DNA of 64,000 nt from Thiotrichales bacterium (GTDB taxonomy: Bacteria; Pseudomonadota; Gammaproteobacteria; HK1), in NCBI GenBank assembly GCA_026709935.1, contig JAPOSC010000081.1, positions 1 to 64,000 of the forward strand, in the 5' to 3' direction. Below the pieces are notes generated by a model. It searched no databases, had not been told where the DNA came from, and worked only from the letters and a program-made list of their open reading frames with translations. Numbering within the stretch: position 1 is the first letter of the stretch; every line of letters starts with the position of its first letter. Below, piece after piece: positions 8,966 to 16,769 of this stretch. Made by a program: the position numbers and the translations under genes.

Positions 8966-9607
8966 TCATCCAGCCAACGGACCGGAAAGTGCGTTCACCG
9001 CCGCCGCCGCCATGGCACTGCCGCCCCGGCGACCGAGCAGAGTGACGAAGGGGATGCCCAGTCCCGCTTCCACCAGGGCGCGTTTCGATTCCGCGGCGCC
9101 GACGAAGCCGACGGGAAAGGCGAGGATCGCCGCCGGTCGCAGCTCCGGCGTGTCGGTCAGTGTCTCCAGCAGCCGGAACAGCGCGGTGGGCGCGTTGCCG
9201 ATGGCCACCACCGAGCCCGGCAGGTGCGCGCACCACAGATCCACGGCGGCCGCGGAGCGGGTGGTGCGCTCGCGCCGCTGGATCTCTCGCGCACGGGGGT
9301 CGTTCAGGGTGCATCGCACCGTGTTCGCGGCCGGCAGACGCGCGCGGATGATACCGCCGGCCACCATCTCGCAGTCCACGAGCACGCCGGCGCCGGCGCG
9401 AAGCGCATCCGCTGCGGCCTCGACGGGCGTCCCGTGCCACCGAAGATCGCCCACGATGTCGGGCATCCCGCAGGCGTGCACCAGCCGATACGCGAGCGTC
9501 ACCAGCGCCGGGGGCAAGGCGCTCACGTCCGTGGCTTCCGCCACCCGCTGCGCGGACAGCCGATAGATGGCCTCGGGGTCCCGAGCGTACTCGTAGCCGC
9601 GGCTCAT
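8966..9607 (-). CDS. cobH: Precorrin-8X methylmutase
   Basis: CobH/CbiC moves the C11 methyl group to C12, forming (cobalt-)hydrogenobyrinate. Family motifs are YEYARDPEAIYRLS, VHACGMPDIVGDLRWHG, VLVDCEMVAGGI, AIGNAPTALFRLLE and FPVGFVGAAESKRAL. The histidine in LVYRLVHACGMPD-type context is the conserved catalytic residue (here YRLVHACGMPD). The ATG at 9607 gives 213 aa, normal for the family; the track extension to 9769 has no family support. It lies between cbiX and cobL in the same operon, with a 55-nt gap to cobL. Confidence 0.94.
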   Translation of the reverse strand: MSRGYEYARDPEAIYRLSAQRVAEATDVSALPPALVTLAYRLVHACGMPDIVGDLRWHGTPVEAAADALRAGAGVLVDCEMVAGGIIRARLPAANTVRCTLNDPRAREIQRRERTTRSAAAVDLWCAHLPGSVVAIGNAPTALFRLLETLTDTPELRPAAILAFPVGFVGAAESKRALVEAGLGIPFVTLLGRRGGSAMAAAAVNALSGPLAG

Positions 9608-9788
9608 GGCCCCAGCGCCGGAAAACGCATCGGCGCCGAATCTCGATACCGTCGCCCTCCGGGGGCTCCTGTCACCCTCGTCGCCGGCATATCTCTCATG
9701 CGCGGGAATCCACCGGCTGTCATTCATGCATCCCGGGCGGTGCGACTCAAGCGTGGACCGCTTGTCCATTGCTCAATCAATGGCTCAT

Positions 9789-10871
9789 TCAGTCGCCGGC
9801 CATGCTCCGCGGACCATGGGGATGATCGGCGTGCGGGTAGGGATGGTGGCCGTGGGGATGGGCGTGTTCGTGATGGTGGCCGTCGTGGCCATGGGGATGA
9901 TCGTGCCCGTGGTGGTGGCCGTCGTGACCGTGGTGATGATCGTGTTCGTGGTGGTGGCCATTGCCATGGGAGTGGCCGTGAGAGGGCGCGTCGTTGCCCG
10001 TGCCGATCCCCTCCACGTGGTGATGGTGACTCTCCTGCGGCAGCCCCACCTCCGCCTCGAAGCCGAGGATCTGCGCACGGTACTTGCAGAGCTTGCAGTT
10101 CATGTTGTTCTCGCCGTTCAGGATCTCGTGAACGCGATCCGTGAACGCATCGAGCACCATGGGGTGATCGTTGAGGTAGCCGGCCTTGAGGAACTCGATC
10201 TCCGGGTGGTCGGCCGCCACAGTGTCGGTGTGGTCGTAGATGCGCTTGACGAGCACGCCGGTGAACAGGAAGTACGGAAAGACGACGAGGCGGCGGTAAC
10301 CGAGTCGGGCCGCGTGACGCAGTCCGGGCTCGACCAGCGGGAAGGTCACCCCGGAGTAGCAGACCTCGCCCCACCCGAACCCGAAGCCCTCCCACAGCAT
10401 GCGCATGACCTTGTTGATGTTGGAGTTGGCGTCGGAGTCGGAGGTGCCGCGCCCGACCACCACCAGCATGGTGTCGTGCCGCGGCACATCGTCCCTCGCC
10501 CGATCCAGCGCCTGCTGGATGCGATCCCCCGCCGCTTTCAGCATCTTCGGATCTATGCCGAGCTCGCGCGCGTAGCGGATCTCCATGCCGGGATGCGAAA
10601 CCTCGTAAGTGCGCAGCACCGACGGGATGTCGTTCTTGGCGTGGCCGGCCGCGAACAGCATGCCGGGCACCGCCAGCACCAGGTCGTGCCTCGCCGCGTG
10701 CAGCTTGTCCAGACCGTCGCGGATGATGGGCGTGGCGAACTCCAGGAACCCGCTCTCGACCTGGTACTGTGGCAACCGCTCGCGCAGGCCTCGGGCGACG
10801 GCGTCGAACTCCGCGACTGCGTTCTCGTCACGGCTGCCGTGACCGCAGATCATGACCCCGATCTTGCTCAT
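9789..10871 (-). CDS. cbiX: Sirohydrochlorin cobaltochelatase with iron-sulfur motif and His-rich tail
   Basis: CbiX inserts Co(II) into sirohydrochlorin, the committed early-cobalt step. The N-terminus reads MSKIGVMICGHGSRDENAV, with the chelatase histidine in CGHGSRD. Two homologous halves fill residues 1-250. MNCKLCKYR (about residue 265) matches the MxCxxC [4Fe-4S] site of long-form CbiX. Residues 280-360 are extremely His-rich (HHHEHDHHHGHDGHHHGHD), probably a cobalt or nickel reservoir. It is the first gene of the operon, 50 bp from the divergent cobD, so that gap must hold both promoters. Confidence 0.95.
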   Translation of the reverse strand: MSKIGVMICGHGSRDENAVAEFDAVARGLRERLPQYQVESGFLEFATPIIRDGLDKLHAARHDLVLAVPGMLFAAGHAKNDIPSVLRTYEVSHPGMEIRYARELGIDPKMLKAAGDRIQQALDRARDDVPRHDTMLVVVGRGTSDSDANSNINKVMRMLWEGFGFGWGEVCYSGVTFPLVEPGLRHAARLGYRRLVVFPYFLFTGVLVKRIYDHTDTVAADHPEIEFLKAGYLNDHPMVLDAFTDRVHEILNGENNMNCKLCKYRAQILGFEAEVGLPQESHHHHVEGIGTGNDAPSHGHSHGNGHHHEHDHHHGHDGHHHGHDHPHGHDGHHHEHAHPHGHHPYPHADHPHGPRSMAGD

Positions 10872-10921
10872 GTCGTGCTCTCCTGGTTTCGTCCGATGCC
10901 CTGTGGTCTGATGCCGCAGCC

Positions 10922-11908
10922 ATGAGTGGTTCCGGGCTCGAACTTCACGTCGTGCTGGCGGCGCTGCTCATCGATGCCGCGGTGGGTGATCCCGCGTGGT
11001 TCTATCGGCGGGTACCGCATCCGGTGGTGGCGCTCGGCAAGCTCGTCGAACTGTCGGAACGTTGGCTGTACCGGGCGTCGCCCCGCTGGCTCTGCGGGCT
11101 CGGTGGCGCCGCGACGGTGGCGGTGGTGGTCGGAGCCGGCGTCGCGGCCGGCTGGTCCATCGAGCGTTTCCTGATTGCGCGCTGGCCCCATGGCTGGGTG
11201 CTGGAAGGAGTGATCGCCAGCACGTTGATCGCCTTTCGCGGGCTCCACGATCATGCCCTCGCGGTGGCCGACGGGCTCGACCGGAGCCTCGACGCGGGCC
11301 GGGAGGCGGTGAGCCACATCGTCGGCCGCGACCCGGCGAGTCTGGACGAGGCGGGCGTCGCGCGCGGCGCGATCGAATCGGTGGCCGAGAACTTCTCCGA
11401 CGGGGTGGTGGCGCCGCTGTTCTGGTACGGACTGGCCGGGCTGCCGGGGCTCATCGCCTACAAGGCCGTCAACACCCTGGACAGCATGATCGGGCATCGC
11501 ACCGAGCGCTACCGACACTTCGGCACCGCGGCGGCACGGCTCGACGATGCGGTGAACTGGCTGCCCGCCCGCCTCGCGGGCCTGTACTTCGTGGCCGCGG
11601 CCTGGCTGCGGCCCGGCGCGAACGGCGCCCGCGCCGCGCGGGTGATGGTGCGCGACGCCGGGAAGCACCGATCGCCGAATGCCGGCTGGCAGGAAGCCGC
11701 AGTTGCCGGCGCGCTCGACCTCGCCCTCGCCGGCCCGCGACGCTACCGCCACGAGACCGTCGACGACGCCTGGATGGGCGACGGTCGCGCCGAACTCGAC
11801 GCCGGCGACATCAGGCGCGCGCTCCATCTCTACATCACCGCCGGCACGCTGGTCGCGGCGACCTTGGCGACCCTGGCGACCTCGGCGGCGCTCGGGTGGC
11901 TCATCTGA
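10922..11908 (+). CDS. cobD: Adenosylcobinamide-phosphate synthase (membrane)
   Basis: CobD/CbiB attaches the aminopropanol linker to adenosylcobyric acid at the inner membrane. The 328-aa protein has several hydrophobic helices and the family stretches [58 protein letters not shown] and [19 protein letters not shown]. It is transcribed divergently from cbiX and converges on cobQ. Its last 79 bp are shared with the end of cobQ on the other strand, an unusually long 3' overlap for two well-conserved genes. Confidence 0.94.
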   Translation: MSGSGLELHVVLAALLIDAAVGDPAWFYRRVPHPVVALGKLVELSERWLYRASPRWLCGLGGAATVAVVVGAGVAAGWSIERFLIARWPHGWVLEGVIASTLIAFRGLHDHALAVADGLDRSLDAGREAVSHIVGRDPASLDEAGVARGAIESVAENFSDGVVAPLFWYGLAGLPGLIAYKAVNTLDSMIGHRTERYRHFGTAAARLDDAVNWLPARLAGLYFVAAAWLRPGANGARAARVMVRDAGKHRSPNAGWQEAAVAGALDLALAGPRRYRHETVDDAWMGDGRAELDAGDIRRALHLYITAGTLVAATLATLATSAALGWLI

Positions 11909-13353
11909 AGGACGGCGTCGAGGTCCAGGCTCGATTCCAGATGCTCGGCGAGGGCATCGAGCGTCGACTCGATCCGATGCTCGAAGGCGAGGCCGGATGC
12001 GGCCCGGCCGCCGAGGCGTTCGAGGAACGCGGCCCTGAACCCGTCGCTCGCGAACAGGCCATGCAGATAGCACCCCATGACCCGGCCATCGGCGGAGACC
12101 GCGCCGTCCGGCCGCCCGTCGAGATCCAGCATGGGCGCCGACAGCGCGGGGCCGGTCGTTGCCCCCACGTGCATCTCGTACCCCCGGACCGGCCGTCCGC
12201 TCAGGCGCTCGGTGCCGCTCACCTCGACGAGCCGCTTGGCGCCGGCGAGCACGGTATCGAAATCGAGGAGCCCGAGCCCCGGTGCCTCGCCCGGCTCGCC
12301 CTCGACCCCGTCCGGATCCCGGATGACGCGCCCGAGCATCTGGTAGCCACCGCACAGCCCCAGCAGCCAGCCGCCCCGGCGCAGGTGCGCCCGGATGTCC
12401 ACGTCCCAGCCCTGCGATCGGAGGAAACGCATGTCGCCGATGGTCGCCTTCGAGCCGGGCAGGACCACGAGGTCGGCGTCGCCCGGCAGGGCGTGACCCG
12501 GCGCCACGAACCGCACCTCGACTCCGGGCTCGGCGATCAGCGGATCCAGATCGTCGAAGTTGGCGATGCGCGAGAACACCGGGACCGCGGCCACGAGGGC
12601 CGCGTCGGGCCGGGTCTCGGCGTGGCGACCCACCGCCACCGAGTCCTCCGCTGGCAACCGGTGCGCATGCTCGAAGTACGGCACCACCCCGAGACACGCG
12701 AGGCCGGTCCGGCGGCCGATGACCTCGATGCCGGAGTCGAAGAGCCGGATGTCGCCGCGAAACCGGTTGATGATGTAAGCGCTCACTCGCTCCCGTTCGG
12801 CCGGTGACAACAGCGCCATGGTGCCGACGAGGCTCGCGATGACCCCGCCCCGGTCGATGTCGCCCACCAGCGCCACCGGCACGCCGGCGGCCTCGGCGAA
12901 CCCCATGTTGGCGACATCGCCAGCGCGCAGGTTCACCTCCGCCGCGCTGCCGGCGCCCTCCACCAGGATCAGGTCCGCGTCATGGCCCAGACGCTCGAAC
13001 GATTCGAGGATGCGCGGGAGCAGATCGCCCTTGAGACGGTAGTACTCCCGGGCGCGGGCGTTGCGCCAGACCTCACCCTGCACCACGACCTGCGAGCCCG
13101 CATCGGTCTGGGGTTTGAGCAGCACCGGATTCATGTCGCGCGACGGCGCCACGCCACAGGCCCGCGCCTGGAGCGCCTGCGCGCGCCCGATCTCGCCGCC
13201 GTCCGCAGTCACCGCCGCGTTGTTCGACATGTTCTGCGGCTTGAACGGGCGCACCCGCAAACCACGGCGGCTGAACGCGCGACCCAATCCGGCCACCAGC
13301 AGAGACTTGCCGACATCGGAGCCCGTGCCCTGCAGCATGAAGCTGGCCGTCAT
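11830..13353 (-). CDS. cobQ: Cobyric acid synthase
   Basis: CobQ/CbiP amidates side chains b, d, e and g of adenosylcobyrinic diamide. The 507-aa protein has [20 protein letters not shown] (P-loop variant), [33 protein letters not shown], and the C-terminal glutamine amidotransferase with [13 protein letters not shown] and the histidine in [12 protein letters not shown]. It shares its last 79 bp with cobD in antisense. A 274-bp gap separates it from cobO upstream, so membership in the riboswitch unit is plausible but not shown. Confidence 0.95.
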   Translation of the reverse strand: MTASFMLQGTGSDVGKSLLVAGLGRAFSRRGLRVRPFKPQNMSNNAAVTADGGEIGRAQALQARACGVAPSRDMNPVLLKPQTDAGSQVVVQGEVWRNARAREYYRLKGDLLPRILESFERLGHDADLILVEGAGSAAEVNLRAGDVANMGFAEAAGVPVALVGDIDRGGVIASLVGTMALLSPAERERVSAYIINRFRGDIRLFDSGIEVIGRRTGLACLGVVPYFEHAHRLPAEDSVAVGRHAETRPDAALVAAVPVFSRIANFDDLDPLIAEPGVEVRFVAPGHALPGDADLVVLPGSKATIGDMRFLRSQGWDVDIRAHLRRGGWLLGLCGGYQMLGRVIRDPDGVEGEPGEAPGLGLLDFDTVLAGAKRLVEVSGTERLSGRPVRGYEMHVGATTGPALSAPMLDLDGRPDGAVSADGRVMGCYLHGLFASDGFRAAFLERLGGRAASGLAFEHRIESTLDALAEHLESSLDLDAVLQMSHPSAAEVARVAKVAATSVPAVM

Positions 13354-13627
13354 GGCTCAGCGACTCCCGGCGACGGGCACGGATCCGACTGCATTTGCCG
13401 CGTTGAATGCAGCCAAGGGATAACTCGGGGGTAGCTCGGAATGCTCGCCGCCGCTCGCTTCGCAAGCTCGTTCCGGACCGTCGAATACGCCGGCGCGTCC
13501 GGACTCGTGTTCGCCTTGCCAGTCCAGCTATCTCCGCGCCTTCGCTCACAACCTGAGGAGACATGCGGGCGGGCGCCATGGCTCACCGACTCCCGGCGGC
13601 GGGCGCGGAGGCAGTGCGCGTGCGCGC
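13354..13627. repeat. cobO-cobQ intergenic region with a direct repeat
   Basis: No gene is seen in this 274-bp gap. The sequence around the cobQ start (CATGGCTCAGCGACTCCCGG, from 13351) recurs almost exactly from 13577 (CATGGCTCACCGACTCCCGG), followed by further similar bases. On the minus strand the second copy reads GGGAGTCGGTGAGCC, reminiscent of the conserved 5' element of cobalamin riboswitches. The CCCCGCAAC core is missing, so a functional riboswitch is not supported. Confidence 0.4.
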
Positions 13628-14278
13628 TCAAAACTCGATGCCCTTCTGCGCCCGGACCCCGGCCCGGAACGGGTGCTTCATCATGGTCATCTCGGTCACC
13701 AGGTCGGCCGCCTCGACCAGTTCGGGCTTGGCGTTGCGGCCGGTGACGATGACGTGAAGCATCTCCGGCCGGTTCGACAGAAACTCGACCACTTCGGCCA
13801 GGTCCAGATAACCGTAGCGAAGCACGATGTTGAGCTCGTCGAGCAGCACCATGTCGTACTTGGGGGCGTCCCCGCGTGACGCCTCGATCATCCGCTTCGA
13901 AACCTCCCACGCGTTCTCCGCGGCCCGGATGTCGCGAGCGCGGTCCTGCGTCTCCCAGGTGAAACCCTCGCCCATGGTGCGGATCTCGACCTGATCGGGG
14001 AACTTCTCCAGTACCGCGCGCTCGCCGGTCTGCCACTTGCCCTTCACGTACTGGACGACACCCACCTTCAGGCCGTTGCCAAGCGCGCGCACCACCAGCC
14101 CGAACGCGGCCGTGGACTTCCCCTTGCCCTTGCCGGTGTGGACGATGAGCAGACCCTTCTCGATGGTCTTGCTGGCCAGAATCTTGTCGCGCGCAACCTT
14201 GCGCTTGCGCGCCTTCTCGTTCGCCCGGCGGTTGACCTCGTCTTCGGTGACTGCTTCAGCGGGGAGCTCGTCGGTCAT
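13628..14278 (-). CDS. cobO: Cob(I)yrinic acid a,c-diamide adenosyltransferase
   Basis: CobO/BtuR transfers the 5'-deoxyadenosyl group from ATP to Co(I) of corrinoids. The P-loop is LLIVHTGKGKGKSTAAFGLV, with VGVVQYVKGKWQTGE, MGEGFTWETQD, LDELNIVLRYGYLD and VTGRNAKPEL following, all diagnostic. The ATG at 14278 (MTDELPAEAV) has a GGAG ribosome site 6 nt upstream, so the longer track start at 14431 is rejected. The 216-aa length is normal, and the basic N-terminal region (NEKARKRKVARDKILASK) is typical. It lies downstream of the cobalamin riboswitch and is expected to be repressed by adenosylcobalamin. Confidence 0.95.
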   Translation of the reverse strand: MTDELPAEAVTEDEVNRRANEKARKRKVARDKILASKTIEKGLLIVHTGKGKGKSTAAFGLVVRALGNGLKVGVVQYVKGKWQTGERAVLEKFPDQVEIRTMGEGFTWETQDRARDIRAAENAWEVSKRMIEASRGDAPKYDMVLLDELNIVLRYGYLDLAEVVEFLSNRPEMLHVIVTGRNAKPELVEAADLVTEMTMMKHPFRAGVRAQKGIEF

Positions 14279-14345
14279 GACCATCTCCATCAGGTGGCGG
14301 GGCGGGGTGGGGAACCAACCGACCCGCAACATGTGTCCTCGCCGG

Positions 14346-14495
14346 CTACGCGCACTTCCCGAAGGCAGCCGCGCTACCGGCGCCGCGCACGACCCGGAGC
14401 CCGGCCCGCAACATGGCCCGCACCATGGCAATGACGTTGGCGACGATGCACGCCCGCGGGAACTCGGGGGGCGAGAACGATGGGGGTTTCGGCAT
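14346..14495 (-). CDS. Small protein between the B12 riboswitch and cobO
   Basis: The ATG at 14495 is preceded by a strong GGAGGAG site and encodes 49 aa starting MPKPPSFSPPEFPRACIVAN. It is rich in Ala and Arg and has a mildly hydrophobic middle (ACIVANVIAMVRAML). The position, directly after the riboswitch and 67 bp before cobO, and the good ribosome site suggest it is translated. I do not recognise the family. A leader peptide or a small membrane-associated cobalt or cobalamin accessory protein are both possible. Confidence 0.45.
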   Translation of the reverse strand: MPKPPSFSPPEFPRACIVANVIAMVRAMLRAGLRVVRGAGSAAAFGKCA

Positions 14496-14607
14496 GCTCT
14501 CCTCCTCCATCTTGCCGAGGATCAGCATGCGACTCCCGAAAGGAAGGAGCAGAGCGGAACGCGCCCTGTCCACAAGTCGCCCGCATCACCTGCCCGTAAC
14601 GCAGACT

Positions 14608-14825
14608 CCACTGGAATCAGGCCGGTCTCCGGACTCGCGGCAGTGCCGGTTACCCGGCCTGCTCGCCTACCGTTGCGGGGGCAGTGTCGGAATTGCGATT
14701 CCGGCCCGGATTTCCTGGCCCGGATTTCTCACCAGCTTGCGGCCGCGTCCTCGCTCGCAACCTGGTGAGAAATCCGGGCCGGCGAGCATCGCGCACCGAC
14801 TTCCCGTTTCATCCCGGACGGCCCT
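14608..14825 (-). ncRNA. Cobalamin riboswitch (minus strand)
   Basis: Read on the minus strand this matches the cobalamin aptamer in order: AAACGGGAAGTCGGTGCG (14808-14791), GACACTGCCCCCGCAACGGTAG (about 14686-14667), then the B12-box region GGCACTGCCGCGAGTCCGGAGACCGG (about 14648-14623). It sits upstream of the small ORF and cobO and would reduce their expression when adenosylcobalamin is abundant. A peripheral arm carries a perfect 19-bp inverted repeat (GGCCCGGATTTCTCACCAG at 14717-14735 with its complement at 14762-14780), which makes the element longer than usual. Confidence 0.9.
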
Positions 14826-14913
14826 GGCAAGCCGCCCGTCGGACACCTGATTCCGGGAACGCAGTCTGTAGTATCCCCCTCGGGACTGTCAACGAAACCT
14901 CGGAGGACGGGAA

Positions 14914-16113
14914 ATGAAGATCACGGCGCTCGAGACGATCCGGCTCGACGAGTTTTCGAACGTGCTGTGGGTGCGAGTGCATACCGACGAGGGCCTCACC
15001 GGGCTCGGGGAAACGTTCTTCGGGGCCCAGGCGGTGGAGGCGTATCTCCACGAATCCGCGGCGACAAAGTTGCTGGGCCGGGACCCGTTCGCCATCGAGC
15101 GCATCGGGCGGGACCTCACGCCCTACATCGGCTTCGCCGGCACCGGCGCCGAGACCCGGGGGCGATCCGCCGTGGACATCGCGCTCTGGGATCTCTTCGG
15201 CAAGGCGACCGGACAACCCGTCTACCAGTTGCTGGGGGGCCTGAGCCGGGAGCGGATCCGCACCTACAACACCTGCGCGGGCTACCGCTACGTGCGCAGT
15301 CGTCCCGACTGGGGGACCGACGACTGGGGGCTCGACGGAACGGCCGAAGGCCCCTGGGAGGATCTCGACGCCTTCCTGCACCGGGCCGACGAGCTGGCGC
15401 AGAGCCTGCTGGAGCAGGGCATCACCGGGATGAAGATCTGGCCGTTCGACCACGCGGCGCTGGAGTCCGACGGCTACTGGATTTCACCCGCGGACCTCGA
15501 TCGGGCGCTGGAGCCGTTTCGCAGGATACGCAGTGCGGTCGGCGACCGGATGGACGTCATGGTGGAGCTGCATTCGCTGTGGCGGCATCCCGCCGCGGTG
15601 AGGATCGCGGCTGCCCTGGAGCCCTTTGACCCCTTCTGGTTCGAGGATCCGGTTCGCATGGACAGCCTCGCGGCCCTGACCGACTATGCCTCGAAGACCC
15701 GCGTTCCCATCTGCGTGAGCGAGACCCTCGGCGGCAAGTGGGCGTTCCGCGATCTGCTGGAGACCGGCGCCTGCGGCATTGTGATGCCCGACATCTCCTG
15801 GTGCGGCGGCCTGACCGAGGCCCGCAAGATCGCAGCGCTGGCCGACGCGTATCACCGGCCGATCGCCCCCCACGACTGCTCGGGACCAGTAGCGTTCATG
15901 GCCTGCGTGCACCTCTCGCTCAGCGTCCCGAACGCGCTCGTGCAGGAGTCGGTGCGCGCGTTCTACACCGGCTGGTACCGGGAATTGGTGACCCAGATTC
16001 CGGTCATCGAAAACGGCTGGATCCTGCCCCCGGAGGGACCAGGACTCGGCACGGAGCTACTCCCCGACCTGCACGGACGGAAGGACGCACATGTGGTGGT
16101 GAGCCGGGGGTAG
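14914..16113 (+). CDS. Enolase-superfamily enzyme (mandelate racemase / sugar-acid dehydratase-like)
   Basis: This 399-aa protein has the two-domain enolase-superfamily layout: an N-terminal capping domain (MKITALETIRLDEFSNVLWV) and a TIM-barrel domain. Likely metal ligands are the acidic residues in DVMVELHSLW, PFWFEDPVR and PICVSETLGG; ITGMKIWPFD supplies a barrel lysine and IAPHDCSGP a catalytic histidine. The pattern fits acid-sugar dehydratases, but substrate cannot be assigned from sequence alone. GGAGG precedes the ATG by 8 nt. It is divergent from the cobalamin riboswitch and apparently monocistronic. Confidence 0.85.
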   Translation: MKITALETIRLDEFSNVLWVRVHTDEGLTGLGETFFGAQAVEAYLHESAATKLLGRDPFAIERIGRDLTPYIGFAGTGAETRGRSAVDIALWDLFGKATGQPVYQLLGGLSRERIRTYNTCAGYRYVRSRPDWGTDDWGLDGTAEGPWEDLDAFLHRADELAQSLLEQGITGMKIWPFDHAALESDGYWISPADLDRALEPFRRIRSAVGDRMDVMVELHSLWRHPAAVRIAAALEPFDPFWFEDPVRMDSLAALTDYASKTRVPICVSETLGGKWAFRDLLETGACGIVMPDISWCGGLTEARKIAALADAYHRPIAPHDCSGPVAFMACVHLSLSVPNALVQESVRAFYTGWYRELVTQIPVIENGWILPPEGPGLGTELLPDLHGRKDAHVVVSRG

Positions 16114-16216
16114 TTGCGGGAGGAAAGCGATGCGCACATCGGCAGCGATGGCATTTCGGCGTCGTTCGCCCGGCGGTGCGATACTCTCCCCGCTTGGGCC
16201 ACACAACTAATCTGCG

Positions 16217-16420
16217 ATGCCACGCAAGATACGGCAGCTTTTCGCCGACCTGCGATCGTCGGGGTTCGTGGAGATCGGAACCGGAGGAAAGGGCTCTCAC
16301 CGGAAGTTCCTGCATCCTGAATTTCCGGGTGCGGTGACGTTGAGCGGAAAACCAGGGGATGACGCCAAACCATATCAGGAGCGGCAGGTCCGACGCGCTG
16401 TCGAGGAGGTGAACAAGTGA
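16217..16420 (+). CDS. hicA: HicA-type mRNA interferase toxin
   Basis: The 67-aa protein has the HicA double-stranded-RNA-binding fold pattern: IRQLFADLRSSGFVEIGTGG, then KGSHRKFLHPEF, with the conserved GSH active-site histidine, and a C-terminal DDAKPYQERQVRRAVEEVNK. HicA cleaves mRNA when freed from HicB. Its stop overlaps the start of the next gene by 4 bp, the standard toxin-first hicAB order. It lies directly upstream of the Zorya operon. Confidence 0.88.
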   Translation: MPRKIRQLFADLRSSGFVEIGTGGKGSHRKFLHPEFPGAVTLSGKPGDDAKPYQERQVRRAVEEVNK

Positions 16421-16638
16421 GACCGAGTGACCGATACCACAAGTGGATCGAGTGGAGCGATGACGATGATGTCTACCTGGGGCTTTGCCCGGACGTCATT
16501 ACGGGAATCCACGGGGATGACCCCATTCGCCTCTACGACGAGCTCTGCACCGTCATTGATGCAGTGCTGATCGATCTGGAGCAGTCGGGGCGGGTTCTGC
16601 CGGAACCACTGACCCGTCCCATGAGAGAGGTGGCCTGA
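16417..16638 (+). CDS. hicB: HicB-type antitoxin
   Basis: The 73-aa protein begins YHKWIEWSDDDDVYLGLCPD, the partial RNase-H-like fold of HicB (the family usually reads WSeED..yvg.cp). It overlaps hicA (start 16417 inside the hicA end). The C-terminal part (LCTVIDAVLIDLEQSG) is short, and no separate DNA-binding domain is evident, so transcriptional autoregulation is uncertain. It is expected to neutralise HicA by direct binding. Confidence 0.82.
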   Translation: MRPSDRYHKWIEWSDDDDVYLGLCPDVITGIHGDDPIRLYDELCTVIDAVLIDLEQSGRVLPEPLTRPMREVA

Positions 16639-16769
16639 CGGCGGGTGATCGAACTGGTGTCGCTGCACATCATCCGTCGCTTTGCGCGATGGACGCAACG
16701 TCCCGGCCGCTGCGGACTTCCATGAGGCGAGCATCCCGTTCGCGTCTGTGTAAATCGGGCTGAATCCAG

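Noticed and set aside
9820-10010. Tandem DNA repeat region
   Set aside because: The repetitive GTGGTGGCC-like text is simply the codon pattern of the His-rich tail of CbiX.
13354-13627. Second cobalamin riboswitch between cobO and cobQ
   Set aside because: A partial GGGAGTCGGTG element is present, but the CCCCGCAAC core and B12 box are missing.
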